Shown: one piece after another, positions 35,891 through 43,847 of the stretch | Position numbering within the stretch: the stretch's first letter is position 1 | How the letters are laid out: the number at the start of each line of letters is the position of its first letter | Assembly (NCBI RefSeq): GCF_900096585.1 | Contig: NZ_FMYH01000002.1 | Coordinates: forward strand, 204,082 to 268,081 | DNA: 64,000 nucleotides | Source: Sanguibacter gelidistatuariae | GTDB lineage: Bacteria > Actinomycetota > Actinomycetes > Actinomycetales > Cellulomonadaceae | Direction: 5' to 3' | Made by a program: the position numbers and the translations under genes | The notes under the pieces: model-generated | Told to the model about the DNA's origin: nothing | The model's input: only the letters and a program-made list of their open reading frames with translations | Databases searched by the model: none

Positions 35891-36208
35891 GACGACCTCC
35901 AGAGACGGGCTGGGCTGCCTTCCACCACCAGTCTCCCTAGGCCACAACGTGGTCGGCAGTGCCATCAGCCTCTGGCGGCCCAGTCCATTCGGCATGACAA
36001 CGAGGCACAGATCCCAACCAGATAGTTGTGGACCAGGCGTCCCGAGATGCCTCTTCTCCGATATAGGTCCATTGGCCGGTACCGGGGAGCCCTCTCGCCC
36101 TATCGAGGATGCCTCCGGGGTGATTGCGTAGTAGCAGAGGCCCTGGCAACTCACCGTGAGCCGACCATCCTGGGGCCAGCGGCTGCTGCGATTGAAAGGA
36201 GAAGCGAC
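35891..36208. other. Divergent intergenic region of the stress genes
   Basis: No gene. Should contain promoters for the universal stress and Acg-type genes. I looked for the mycobacterial DosR box (GGGACNNNNGTCCC core) and did not find it. GGTCCATTGGCC near 36066 is a weak dyad. A ribosome site AAAGGAGAAG precedes ATG 36209. Confidence 0.4.
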
Positions 36209-37189
36209 ATGGACGTCGTCGATGCTCGCATCGAGAGGATTCTGACCGCGGCCGCGCAGGCTCCGAGCGTGCACAACACGCAGCCGTGGACCGTTCAGGT
36301 GCAGGGCAACAGGATCGCGGTACACGCCGATCCTTCACGCCAGCTGCGCCATGTCGACCCGACCGGTCGCGAGATGTATATCAGCTGCGGTGCGTTCTTG
36401 TTCAACCTGAGAGTCGCTGCTCGCCGGGAGTCGCTGAAGGCGGTCGTCGCCGTGCTGCCAAGCCCGTCAGACGACCTGCTCGTGGGCAGGGTCCGGCTGG
36501 AACCTGACGCGGGGCCGCACACGGACGAGCTGGAGCTGTCGGTAGCCGTCGGGAGACGTGCGACGTCTCGGGCCCAGTTTGATGATCAACCGCTCGACCT
36601 CGACGTGCTGCGTGAGATGCAGGAGGCGGCCCGGGACGAGGAGGCTGACCTGCGCGCGATCAACCCGTCGGACCCAGTGCGCACGCAGGTGCTCGAGCTG
36701 GTGCGCCGGGCGGAGGCCCTTGCCGCGGAGGATGCCATAGCCCGTAGTGAGGAATCGACGTGGACGGCGACCGACCCGAATCGCGAGGACGGGATCCCCG
36801 CTGACCTGCTCGGCCCGGCCACCTCTGACGACGAGGCTCCGGTACGCCACTTCTGGGGCAGCACGGGGTCAGGCGGCGCGGCGTTCGAGCACCGCTCGAC
36901 GATGGCGGTCCTCTCAACCTCGGGAGACTCCCGCCAGGACTGGGTCGCGGCCGGTCAGGGGTTGGAGCACCTGCTCCTGGTCGCCACGACGTACTTCGTG
37001 CACGCCTCCTTCGCGACCACGGTGCTGGAGAACCCGACCACACGGCACGACCTGCGCCGCGCGCTGGACCTTGCCGGGCATCCGCAGATGCTCATGCGCC
37101 TGGGGTACAGCCGGACCCCACCGCACACTCCCCGGCGCACCGTCGAGGAGATCATCACCTCCAAGCGCCCTGAGGTCCCAGGTACCTGA
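36209..37189 (+). CDS. Acg-family nitroreductase-like flavin-binding protein
   Basis: A 326-residue protein. AAAQAPSVHNTQPWTVQV at the N-terminus is the diagnostic Acg/Rv2032 segment, followed by GREMYISCGAFLFNLRVA and a second nitroreductase half (GQGLEHLLLVATTYFVHASF, PQMLMRLGYSRTPPHTPRRT). In mycobacteria these DosR-controlled proteins bind FMN and have lost normal NAD(P)H-dependent reductase activity; they may store flavin. The same role is inferred here. ATG 36209 has a strong AAAGGAGAAG site. Confidence 0.9.
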   Translation: MDVVDARIERILTAAAQAPSVHNTQPWTVQVQGNRIAVHADPSRQLRHVDPTGREMYISCGAFLFNLRVAARRESLKAVVAVLPSPSDDLLVGRVRLEPDAGPHTDELELSVAVGRRATSRAQFDDQPLDLDVLREMQEAARDEEADLRAINPSDPVRTQVLELVRRAEALAAEDAIARSEESTWTATDPNREDGIPADLLGPATSDDEAPVRHFWGSTGSGGAAFEHRSTMAVLSTSGDSRQDWVAAGQGLEHLLLVATTYFVHASFATTVLENPTTRHDLRRALDLAGHPQMLMRLGYSRTPPHTPRRTVEEIITSKRPEVPGT

Positions 37190-37242
37190 GTCCCACAGCA
37201 CCTTGGGTGCAATGCGAGTGTCGCCACACGTGCCGTGCCGAA

Positions 37243-37295
37243 GGGCCCGGGCCCAAGGGTCTCCCGGCCCTGTCGGGATCGTCCGACTCGGACGA
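37243..37295. promoter_or_regulatory. Two palindromes upstream of the DoxX-like gene
   Basis: GGGCCCGGGCCC (37243-37254) is a perfect palindrome, and TCGTCCG-ACT-CGGACGA (37279-37295) has perfect 7-bp arms. They lie 75-127 bases before the DoxX-like ATG and after the Acg-type stop. Either could be a regulator site; the first might also terminate the Acg transcript. Confidence 0.4.
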
Positions 37296-37369
37296 GTGTG
37301 AGTGGAGAAGAGACTCACCCCCGTTCTGGAGGTCATCCCTGCGGGACGCCATGTCACAGGAGGAAGATC

Positions 37370-37960
37370 ATGAGCACGACCCGAGAACCCCACCAGAACA
37401 TACCCAGCGGCCCAAGCCGGCCATCGAGTCCAAGCGTCGCTGACCCCAGCCCGATCCGCCACCAGGCCCACGCCCAAGGTGCGTTGCGCTACGTCGGCGC
37501 GCTGATCCGCATCAGTCTCGGCTGGATCTTCCTCTGGGCCTTCCTCGACAAGCTCTTCGGTCTCGGTCATGACACTGCCTCCGACGCCGCATGGATCAAC
37601 GGCGGGCATCCCACCGCGGGCTTCCTCAAAGGAGGCACCAGCGGTCCCCTCGCGGACTTCTATCAGGGTCTGGCAGGTCAAGCGTGGGTGGACTGGGTTT
37701 TCATGATCGGGCTCCTGGGTATCGGACTCGCGCTGCTGCTGGGCATCGGGATGCGCCTCGCCGCCATCGCCGGGGCCATCATGCTGGTCCTGATGTGGTC
37801 TGCTGTCCTGCCCCCGGCGAACAACCCCTTCATGGACGACCACCTGATCTACGCACTTGTCCTGGTCGCACTCGCACTGGGCAACGCAGGCAACACACTC
37901 GGTTTCGGTCGCCAGTGGCAACGCACCAACCTGGTGCAGCGGTGGCCGATCCTCACCTAG
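37370..37960 (+). CDS. DoxX-like membrane protein
   Basis: A 196-residue protein with a 40-residue polar N-terminus and four helices: VGALIRISLGWIFLWAFLDK, WVFMIGLLGIGLALLLGIGM, AAIAGAIMLVLMWSAVLPPA, LIYALVLVALALGNAGNTLG. The layout matches DoxX/thiosulfate:quinone oxidoreductase-like membrane subunits. Function in respiration or redox homeostasis is inferred from family. ATG 37370 follows AGGAGGAAG. Lies between the Acg-type gene and the sensor kinase, all on the same strand. Confidence 0.83.
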   Translation: MSTTREPHQNIPSGPSRPSSPSVADPSPIRHQAHAQGALRYVGALIRISLGWIFLWAFLDKLFGLGHDTASDAAWINGGHPTAGFLKGGTSGPLADFYQGLAGQAWVDWVFMIGLLGIGLALLLGIGMRLAAIAGAIMLVLMWSAVLPPANNPFMDDHLIYALVLVALALGNAGNTLGFGRQWQRTNLVQRWPILT

Positions 37961-38077
37961 CGCATGGAACTCATCGTGCGGCGCAGGGGGCCGCACACGA
38001 GGGCACTAAGCCGCGAGGGCCGGAGACAGCGCCGGGGTCTCACCCGTGTCCGGCGCACCTCTCACCGGAAGGATGAC

Positions 38078-39679
38078 GTGAAACGGGAATACGCTCAAGA
38101 TGTGGACCGGGCCTCTGCCGAGGTGCAGGACGCGATAGAGCAGGCGGTGAGCGGTATCTCCTCCGACTTCGACCTGCGTGACCTGCTCGTCGGCGTGGTG
38201 CGCGCTGCGTGCACGCTCTCCGGTGCCCGCTACGGTGCGCTCGGGGTGATCGGCCACACCCGGCGACAGCTCGTGGAGTTCGTCACCGAGGGAGTCAACG
38301 ACGAGGAACGCGCACGGATCGGCCCCTCGCCCATCGGTCGCGGCCTGCTGGGTCACCTCATCGACCATCCAGAGTCGCTGCGAATCGACGACCTGAGGAC
38401 GCACCCCGCCTCGACCGGCTTCCCGCCCGCCCACCCCCCGATGACGACGTTCCTCGGGGTCCCCGTCAGGGTGAGCGGCCGTGTCTTCGGCAATCTGTAC
38501 CTCACGGACAAGACAACCGGCAGCACCTTCACAGCCGACGACGAGAAGGCGGTCGTCGCCATAGCGCACCTGGCTGGTATCGCCATCGAGCACGCCAACC
38601 TCCTCGTGATGACCGAACATCGAGCGCGCTGGCTCGAAGCCACTGCACTCATGCCCGCCGACGTTCTGCGCGCCCACCTGCCTCAGAACGCCCTGGAGGC
38701 CGTGCTGCACGGCGCTCTCGACGCCGCCCAGGGGCTGACTGCCATCGCCATCGCACCCGCCTCTGCGGGACAGTTCACCGTCCGCGCCGCCGTTGGGGAC
38801 CTCAGCACCGACCCGTCCACGACGCTCCAGACGCTCCGCCCAACCCTCATGCTCGCGATGGCCACTTCCAGCACCCGCTGGATCGACCTCCCTGTTGGTG
38901 GGGCTGTCATGACCCGGCTCGTCATCGACACGCTCACCCGCGGGGCGCTCATCATCGTCTTGCCCCAGGGAGGCTTCGCCGAGAATGTCGCCGACGACTC
39001 AGAATTCATCACGAACTACGCCAGCCAGGCCTCGCTCGCCCTCGAGAAGCACCACGCCCGGACCATCCACGAACAGCTCGCGGTGCTGGCCGAACGCAAC
39101 AGGATCGCTCGCGACCTGCACGACGTGATAATCCAACGGCTGTTCGCCCTCGGCCTGCAGCTGAAGACGATCAGCAGCGCCGTGGAACCAGGGATCGCCG
39201 ACCGGTTGCACGAAGTGATCGACGACCTCGATGCCACCATCGGTGAGATCCGCCGATCGATCGTCGACCTCAGACCAACGCACCAACAACGCTCCATACG
39301 CGCCAAGATCCACGGGCTGGTCACCGAGTACTCCCACGTCCTCGGCTACGCCCCAGCCTTAACCATCACGGGCCCCCTGGACACACTCCTGGACCCGGCC
39401 CTCCATCACCACGTCATCGCCGTCCTGCGCGAAGGGCTGTCCAACAGCGCGCGGCACGCCTCAGCCACCAAGGTGTGGCTGGCAATCGAGGTCACCCCCG
39501 CCCAGCTGACGTGCACGGTCACCGACGACGGCACCGGCCCCGAACAGCCCGGCCTGCGCAGCGGCCTCCGCAACCTTGCGGAACGAGCGGCCGAACTCGG
39601 GGGAACCCTCCAGATTGCCAGCCGGTCGCCCCGCGGCTGCACGCTCACCTGGACGGTTCCGCTCTCAGGAGTCGCATGA
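38078..39679 (+). CDS. DevS/DosT-like GAF sensor histidine kinase, predicted heme sensor
   Basis: A 533-residue kinase. GAF-A spans about residues 30-170, GAF-B 185-325, then a HisKA_3 box with phospho-acceptor His348 (RIARDLHDVIIQRLFALGLQ) and a HATPase_c ending (GLRNLAERAAELGG). The segment GFPPAHPPMTTFLGVPVRV aligns with mycobacterial DevS around heme ligand His149, giving His119 here, and the distal Tyr171 equivalent is Tyr141 (FGNLYLTDK). Both residues are kept, so an O2/NO/CO-sensing heme is predicted. Start GTG 38078 has GGAAGGA upstream; a longer ATG start at 37964 is less likely. No transmembrane segment. Confidence 0.9.
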   Translation: MKREYAQDVDRASAEVQDAIEQAVSGISSDFDLRDLLVGVVRAACTLSGARYGALGVIGHTRRQLVEFVTEGVNDEERARIGPSPIGRGLLGHLIDHPESLRIDDLRTHPASTGFPPAHPPMTTFLGVPVRVSGRVFGNLYLTDKTTGSTFTADDEKAVVAIAHLAGIAIEHANLLVMTEHRARWLEATALMPADVLRAHLPQNALEAVLHGALDAAQGLTAIAIAPASAGQFTVRAAVGDLSTDPSTTLQTLRPTLMLAMATSSTRWIDLPVGGAVMTRLVIDTLTRGALIIVLPQGGFAENVADDSEFITNYASQASLALEKHHARTIHEQLAVLAERNRIARDLHDVIIQRLFALGLQLKTISSAVEPGIADRLHEVIDDLDATIGEIRRSIVDLRPTHQQRSIRAKIHGLVTEYSHVLGYAPALTITGPLDTLLDPALHHHVIAVLREGLSNSARHASATKVWLAIEVTPAQLTCTVTDDGTGPEQPGLRSGLRNLAERAAELGGTLQIASRSPRGCTLTWTVPLSGVA

Positions 39680-39711
39680 CCCACCCCCATGAGCGCTGAC
39701 CCCACCGTCTC

Positions 39712-40347
39712 CTAGCTCTGGATCTTCGTCGCCAGAACAGCCGCCTGGGTCCTGGACTCCAGCCCCAGCTTGGTCAAGATGCTCGAGACGTAGTTCTTCA
39801 CCGTCTTCTCCGACAGAAACATCTGCGATGCAATCTGCCGGTTCGTCCTCCCCTCTGCTATGAGTGTCAGAACCTTGCGCTCCTGCTCGCTCAGGGACGC
39901 CAGCTCTGGTTCGTGGACCGGCCCACGGCGCAGCCGTTCAAGAACCCGTGACATCAGCGTCGGGTCGATGAGCGACTGACCTTTGGAGACGCTCCGCACG
40001 GCGGACACGACATCGGACCCGGCGATCACCTTCAGCAGGTACCCCGACGCACCCGCCATGATCGCCGCGAAGAGCGCCTCGTCGTCGTCATAGGAGGTGA
40101 GGATCAAGGTGTGCACACCCGGCGCCGAGGAGTGCAGTTCACGGCACACTTCGATCCCCGAGCCGTCCTGGAGACGCACATCCAGCACGGCCACGTCGGG
40201 GCACAATGACGGAACCTGCCGCATCGCCGCCTGCGCAGAACCCGACTCGCCAACAACCTCGATGTCCCCCTCAGCTTCGAGCAAGCCCTTGATCCCTCGG
40301 CGGACGATCTCGTGGTCGTCGAGCAGATACACACTGATGCGCTCCAT
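39712..40347 (-). CDS. DevR/DosR-like NarL-family response regulator
   Basis: A 211-residue regulator. Receiver domain: VYLLDDHEIVRRGIKGLLEA, phospho-acceptor Asp56 (VAVLDVRLQDGSG), Thr84 (LILTSY) and Lys106 (GYLLKVIAG), each exactly two positions after the DosR residues 54, 82 and 104. C-terminal LuxR helix-turn-helix: LSEQERKVLTLIAEGRTNRQ, IASQMFLSEKTVKNYVSSIL. The ending TQAAVLATKIQS also resembles DosR. It is convergent with the DevS-like kinase (32 bases between stops) instead of sharing an operon as in Mycobacterium. Presumed activator of the neighbouring stress genes. Confidence 0.92.
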   Translation of the reverse strand: MERISVYLLDDHEIVRRGIKGLLEAEGDIEVVGESGSAQAAMRQVPSLCPDVAVLDVRLQDGSGIEVCRELHSSAPGVHTLILTSYDDDEALFAAIMAGASGYLLKVIAGSDVVSAVRSVSKGQSLIDPTLMSRVLERLRRGPVHEPELASLSEQERKVLTLIAEGRTNRQIASQMFLSEKTVKNYVSSILTKLGLESRTQAAVLATKIQS

Positions 40348-40628
40348 AGTCCTGTTCTACGCCCACTGCTCACCCGGCACCATGTCCCGTCACGCACCTC
40401 CCGGAGGACGGTCCGCGCGCCCGTCTTGCCGCCTTAGCCCTTGCACACCCCTACTGATGGACTTCCACTGGTGCCGATCGGCGACTGGGAGGACTGCGTG
40501 ACTCCGTGAACCGCTGATCGTTTCCCGACGCGAGATACGGCGATTCTCAGCCGGCAAGCGAATCGCCGGCAGCCTATATTCACTGACGCCACAGAAGTTG
40601 TGACATGGGTCTCACAGAAGCCGACGAG
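40348..40628. other. Gene-free stretch upstream of the DevR-like gene
   Basis: No coding signal. Should contain the devR-like promoter. GCCGATCGGC at 40473-40482 is a short palindrome within GTGCCGATCGGCGAC; it might be a regulator site but no second copy was found near the other stress genes. Confidence 0.35.
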
Positions 40629-40658
40629 TTGGACCCACCGGCAACGTTCCACTAGAGT
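40629..40658 (+). promoter_or_regulatory. Promoter of the right tRNA array
   Basis: TTGGAC, 18 bases, TAGAGT; counterpart of 28301-28331. Same boxes in diverged surroundings. Confidence 0.5.
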
Positions 40659-40710
40659 CTGGGACGCACCGAGACGCTGGAGCGCAATAATCCGGTGAGT
40701 AACGACTATA

Positions 40711-40765
40711 GTAGAGCATCACCTTGCCAAGGTGAGGGTCGCGGGTTCGAATCCCGTCGTCCGCT
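40711..40765 (+). pseudogene. Truncated tRNA-Gly (GCC)
   Basis: Identical to bases 18-72 of the tRNA-Gly at 28381, starting at GTAGAGCATCACC. The first 17 bases, which form the 5' acceptor strand and part of the D stem, are replaced by unrelated sequence, so no functional tRNA can fold. Confidence 0.92.
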
Positions 40766-40809
40766 CGGAGAGAAATCTTCGTGCGCAAGCCCGAAGGATA
40801 GATCTCAAC

Positions 40810-40880
40810 GGTGGAGTGGCCGAGAGGCTAGGCAGCGGCCTGCAAAGCCGTCCACACGGGTTCGAATCCCGTCTCCACCT
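40810..40880 (+). tRNA. tRNA-Cys (GCA), second copy
   Basis: 71 bases; differs from the copy at 28497 by one D-loop base (GGCTAGGC for GGCGAGGC). Anticodon GCA. All stems intact. Confidence 0.95.
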
Positions 40881-40902
40881 CGCAGTACAGCTAATTTCAC
40901 AT

Positions 40903-40974
40903 GGGCGATTGGCGCAGCGGTAGCGCGCTTCCCTGACACGGAAGAGGTCACTGGTTCGATCCCAGTATCGCCCA
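40903..40974 (+). tRNA. tRNA-Val (GAC), second copy
   Basis: 72 bases, identical to 28590-28661, CCA encoded at 40975-40977. Anticodon GAC. Confidence 0.95.
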
Positions 40975-41073
40975 CCAGCATGACAGCAGGTCAGAGGTCG
41001 TTTCGGAGGAATTCGGGACGACCTTTTCAATTGCCTGGAGGGTCCATACCCCTACGCGTACCCCTACCGGATC
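40975..41073 (-). pseudogene. Integrase C-terminal tail scar beside tRNA-Val(GAC), right
   Basis: Reads DPVGVRVGVWTLQAIEKVV then PNSSETTSDLLSCWW toward the tRNA. PVGVRVGVWTL is identical to the tail at the tRNA-Val(CAC) locus (25.9 kb). The integrase body is absent; DNA upstream on that strand is the start region of the SNF2 helicase gene. Confidence 0.5.
40995..41024 (+). terminator. Terminator of the right tRNA array
   Basis: AGGTCGTtTCGG and TCGGgACGACCT form an interrupted stem, followed by TTT. Homologous to 28681-28712 with compensating changes in the stem (GGCCG/CGGCC versus GGTCG/CGACC). Confidence 0.75.
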
Positions 41074-41276
41074 TCGCGGACGGGTCTGGATCCGGCTGGT
41101 CGAGGACGTGATGTGCGACACGCAGCAGCTAGGGCGACGAGGTCTCGCGCAGGCCCGGCGTCGGAGCTTCAGGACTGCCTGTGACGCGGGATAGGGGTCG
41201 ACCGACCGGTCCCGGGCCGACGTGGCATATTCGCGCCGCGCCAGAGTTGGCGTGCGGACGCTGAGAAGGAGGAGAT

Positions 41277-43424
41277 GTGGCACGACGAGGCCAAGGACGG
41301 TCCGGTGGCGCACATGCTGCCCCTGGCGCCCAGCGCCGCCGCGACCCGCGCCGCACCGCGCAGGGGATCATCTCGGTGCTCGCCGAGGTTGCCCGCGAGG
41401 TCGACGGCGCCGTTCAGCGACCGCCCACGAGGCCCACAGTGCGCACGAAGTTCCAGGTCGTCGCGCTGCTCGTGCGCGAAGAACGAGCCCGGGTGATGGC
41501 CGACGACGCTCTGACGGCGGTCCGACGCGGCGAGGAACTCAAGCGCCTCGATGGTGTCGCGACGATGCTGGCCAGGACCGCTGCCCGGGACACCTCGCTG
41601 CTCGAGCTGCTCGCCGACGACGCCCGGGTCTCCGACGCGGCGCGCGCTTTCAAGGCGTCGGTGATGCGCGCCGGTGGGCTAGAACCGCCGGAGGTTCCCT
41701 CGCCGGTAGCTCCGACCGCGCCGGTGCTTAGTGCCTCAACCCAGGTGGTGCCGCGGTCGGTCGTTTCGCGCCAGCTGGCGAATCCATTCCTGGCTCCGGA
41801 CTTCGCGGCTGCGGCCGAGCGGACGCCGACGCGCGCCCGCAGACTGGCCGGCTGGGAGCTGCTCGAGCCGCTCTTTCGATCCTTCGAGCGGGCCGCCACG
41901 GGAGCACCCGCTTGCATGGCCCTGCCCGACCCCCGGCCGGTGTCCGTTCCCCGCGGCCGGGACCTGATGCCGCACCAGGCTCAGGTCGTCACGGCTACGG
42001 CTCGCGGCCATCGCACGTTCCTGCTCGCCGACGAGCCAGGGCTCGGCAAGACCGCCCAGGCGCTGCTCGCAGCCCAGGCGGCCGACGCCTACCCGCTGCT
42101 GGTCGTGGTGCCCAACGTGGTGAAGGCGAACTGGGCGCACGAGGTGGCCCTGTGGACGCCGTCGCGGCGGTCCACGGTCGTCCACGGCGACGGCGACCGG
42201 ATGGACGGCTTCGCGGACGTCGTGATCGTGAACTACGAACTGCTGGATCGGCATGTTGGTTGGCTCGGCGACCTAGGCTTCCGCGGCATGGTCATCGACG
42301 AGGCGCACTTCATCAAGAACAGGACTTCCCAGCGGTCCCAGCACGTCATTGCGCTCTCGGAGAGGATCCGCGCCCGCGTCGCCCGGCCGTTGCTGATGGC
42401 TCTCACCGGCACCCCGCTGATCAACGACATCGAGGACTTCCGAGCGATCTGGCAGTTCCTCGGCTGGATCGACAACACCGTGCCGCTGGGCGCGCTGCAG
42501 ACCGCCCTCGAGAACACTGGGCTCACCCCGGCCGACGCAGGCTTCTCGGCCGCCGCGCGGGCCAGCGTGATCGACATGGGCATCGTGCGCCGCCGCAAGA
42601 CGGACGTGGTCGCCGACATCCCGGCCCGCCGGCTCGCGGACCTCGTGGTCGAGCTCGACGGTGCGGCCGGCCGATCGGTCCGTGCCGCCCAGTCCGCACT
42701 CGTCGAGCGGCTGGTCGAGCGCTACCGGATGGCCCTGGAGATGCGCACCGGAGGCGCCACCGTCGACGGGATCCACCACGAACTCGTTCGCCGGGTCGCG
42801 GCAGCGGAGCTCAAGGACTCGAGCTCGAAGGCCGGTGGCGAGAACGTGTTCACGATGGTCCGTCGGATCGGCCAGGCCAAGGCCGGGCTGGCCGCCGACT
42901 ACGCCGCGCAGCTCGCCCGCAACGTCGGCAAGGTGGTGTTCTTCGCCAAGCACGTCGACGTGATGGACCAGGCCGAGCAGATCTTCGCCGGCCGCGGCAT
43001 CCGCTACGCCTCGATCCGTGGCGACCAGACGCCCAGGGTGCGGGAGAAGAACATCGCCGCGTTCGTCGACGACCCGGACGTGTCGATCGTGGTGTGCTCC
43101 CTGACGGCTGCGGGTGTCGGCCTGAACCTCCAGGTGGCCTCGAACCTCGTACTGGCCGAGCTGTCCTGGACCCACGCCGAGCAGACCCAAGCCATCGACC
43201 GTATCCACCGGATCGGCCAGACCGAGCCCGTCACCGCGTGGCGGATCATCGCCGCGCAGACGATCGACTCGAGGATCGCCGAGCTGATCGACGGCAAGTC
43301 CGGGTTGGCCGCCCGCGCGCTCGACGGTGCCCGCGAGGAGGACGTCTCCTCGTCCACGACCGTGCAGCTCGACACCCTCGTCGGGCTGCTCACCGACGCA
43401 CTCGTCTCCGGCGCAGTGGCCTGA
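41277..43424 (+). CDS. SNF2-family DEAH helicase
   Basis: A 715-residue superfamily 2 ATPase. Walker A LADEPGLGKTAQALL (252-260), DEAH at 341-344 (VIDEAHFIKN), motif III LTGTPLINDIEDF, then the C-terminal lobe with VVFFAKHVDVMDQAEQIF, SLTAAGVGLNLQVASNLVLA and QAIDRIHRIGQTEPV. The first 230 residues are poorly defined and may recruit a partner or DNA. Such stand-alone SNF2 proteins translocate on DNA; several belong to defence or repair modules, but no nuclease or methylase is adjacent here. GTG start with AAGGAGGAG. It lies just outside the right tRNA array. Confidence 0.9.
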   Translation: MARRGQGRSGGAHAAPGAQRRRDPRRTAQGIISVLAEVAREVDGAVQRPPTRPTVRTKFQVVALLVREERARVMADDALTAVRRGEELKRLDGVATMLARTAARDTSLLELLADDARVSDAARAFKASVMRAGGLEPPEVPSPVAPTAPVLSASTQVVPRSVVSRQLANPFLAPDFAAAAERTPTRARRLAGWELLEPLFRSFERAATGAPACMALPDPRPVSVPRGRDLMPHQAQVVTATARGHRTFLLADEPGLGKTAQALLAAQAADAYPLLVVVPNVVKANWAHEVALWTPSRRSTVVHGDGDRMDGFADVVIVNYELLDRHVGWLGDLGFRGMVIDEAHFIKNRTSQRSQHVIALSERIRARVARPLLMALTGTPLINDIEDFRAIWQFLGWIDNTVPLGALQTALENTGLTPADAGFSAAARASVIDMGIVRRRKTDVVADIPARRLADLVVELDGAAGRSVRAAQSALVERLVERYRMALEMRTGGATVDGIHHELVRRVAAAELKDSSSKAGGENVFTMVRRIGQAKAGLAADYAAQLARNVGKVVFFAKHVDVMDQAEQIFAGRGIRYASIRGDQTPRVREKNIAAFVDDPDVSIVVCSLTAAGVGLNLQVASNLVLAELSWTHAEQTQAIDRIHRIGQTEPVTAWRIIAAQTIDSRIAELIDGKSGLAARALDGAREEDVSSSTTVQLDTLVGLLTDALVSGAVA

Positions 43425-43847
43425 GCCCTCGTCACCGCTTGGGGATATGGCTGGTGGCTGCCGACCGGCGCATTCATTGACCTTGGGGTCTTCTCGATCC
43501 TCACGATCGGACCGTCGGCTTCTCGGTACCAGCGCTGCGCAACCGTTCGGCGGCAGCGGCCATCACAGGTCTCGGACTATCGGTGCTATATCTGGCCTTG
43601 CTGAATCGCGCTGGACCCGGTCGGGTCTGCCACGTCACGGCGTCGGCTACGACGTGCGTAGAGGCATAGAGTCCGTAGCCTCCTATCGTTGTGAGCGCAG
43701 GACTGATCGTCGCCTTGTTGCTGATCACCCGCTCGCGGCGGTGGCGACAGTCGCGAGGTTCTACCGGGCCGTCGCGTGGTCTAGTTCCCTTCGTGTCGTG
43801 GTCCTGATGCCGGCCCCTTCGACACGTTGACAGACCTGAACGCGTTC
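43425..43847. other. Degraded stretch after the helicase
   Basis: No convincing gene. A minus-strand frame (43501-43728) reads ISPALTTIGGYGLYASTHVV and ADAVTWQTRPGPARFSKARY but has no recognisable family or good ribosome site; it may be the end of a decayed gene. Confidence 0.35.

Larger units (their letters stand above)
40629..41070 (+). repeat. Right copy of the duplicated tRNA-array region
   Basis: Counterpart of 28301-28757. Contains a truncated tRNA-Gly, intact tRNA-Cys and tRNA-Val, terminator and integrase-tail scar. The stretch just before 40711 (AATAATCCGGTGAGTAACGA) has no match in the left copy. Confidence 0.9.

Noticed and set aside
35891..40628. Mycobacterial-type DosR boxes (GGGACNNNNGTCCC core)
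   Set aside because: No exact or near-exact core was found upstream of the universal stress, Acg, DoxX, kinase or regulator genes. The short dyads seen differ from one another, so no shared motif can be claimed.
28381..40974. CRISPR array
   Set aside because: Repeated segments are tRNA genes in two arrays, not regularly spaced repeats. No cas-like gene occurs in the window.
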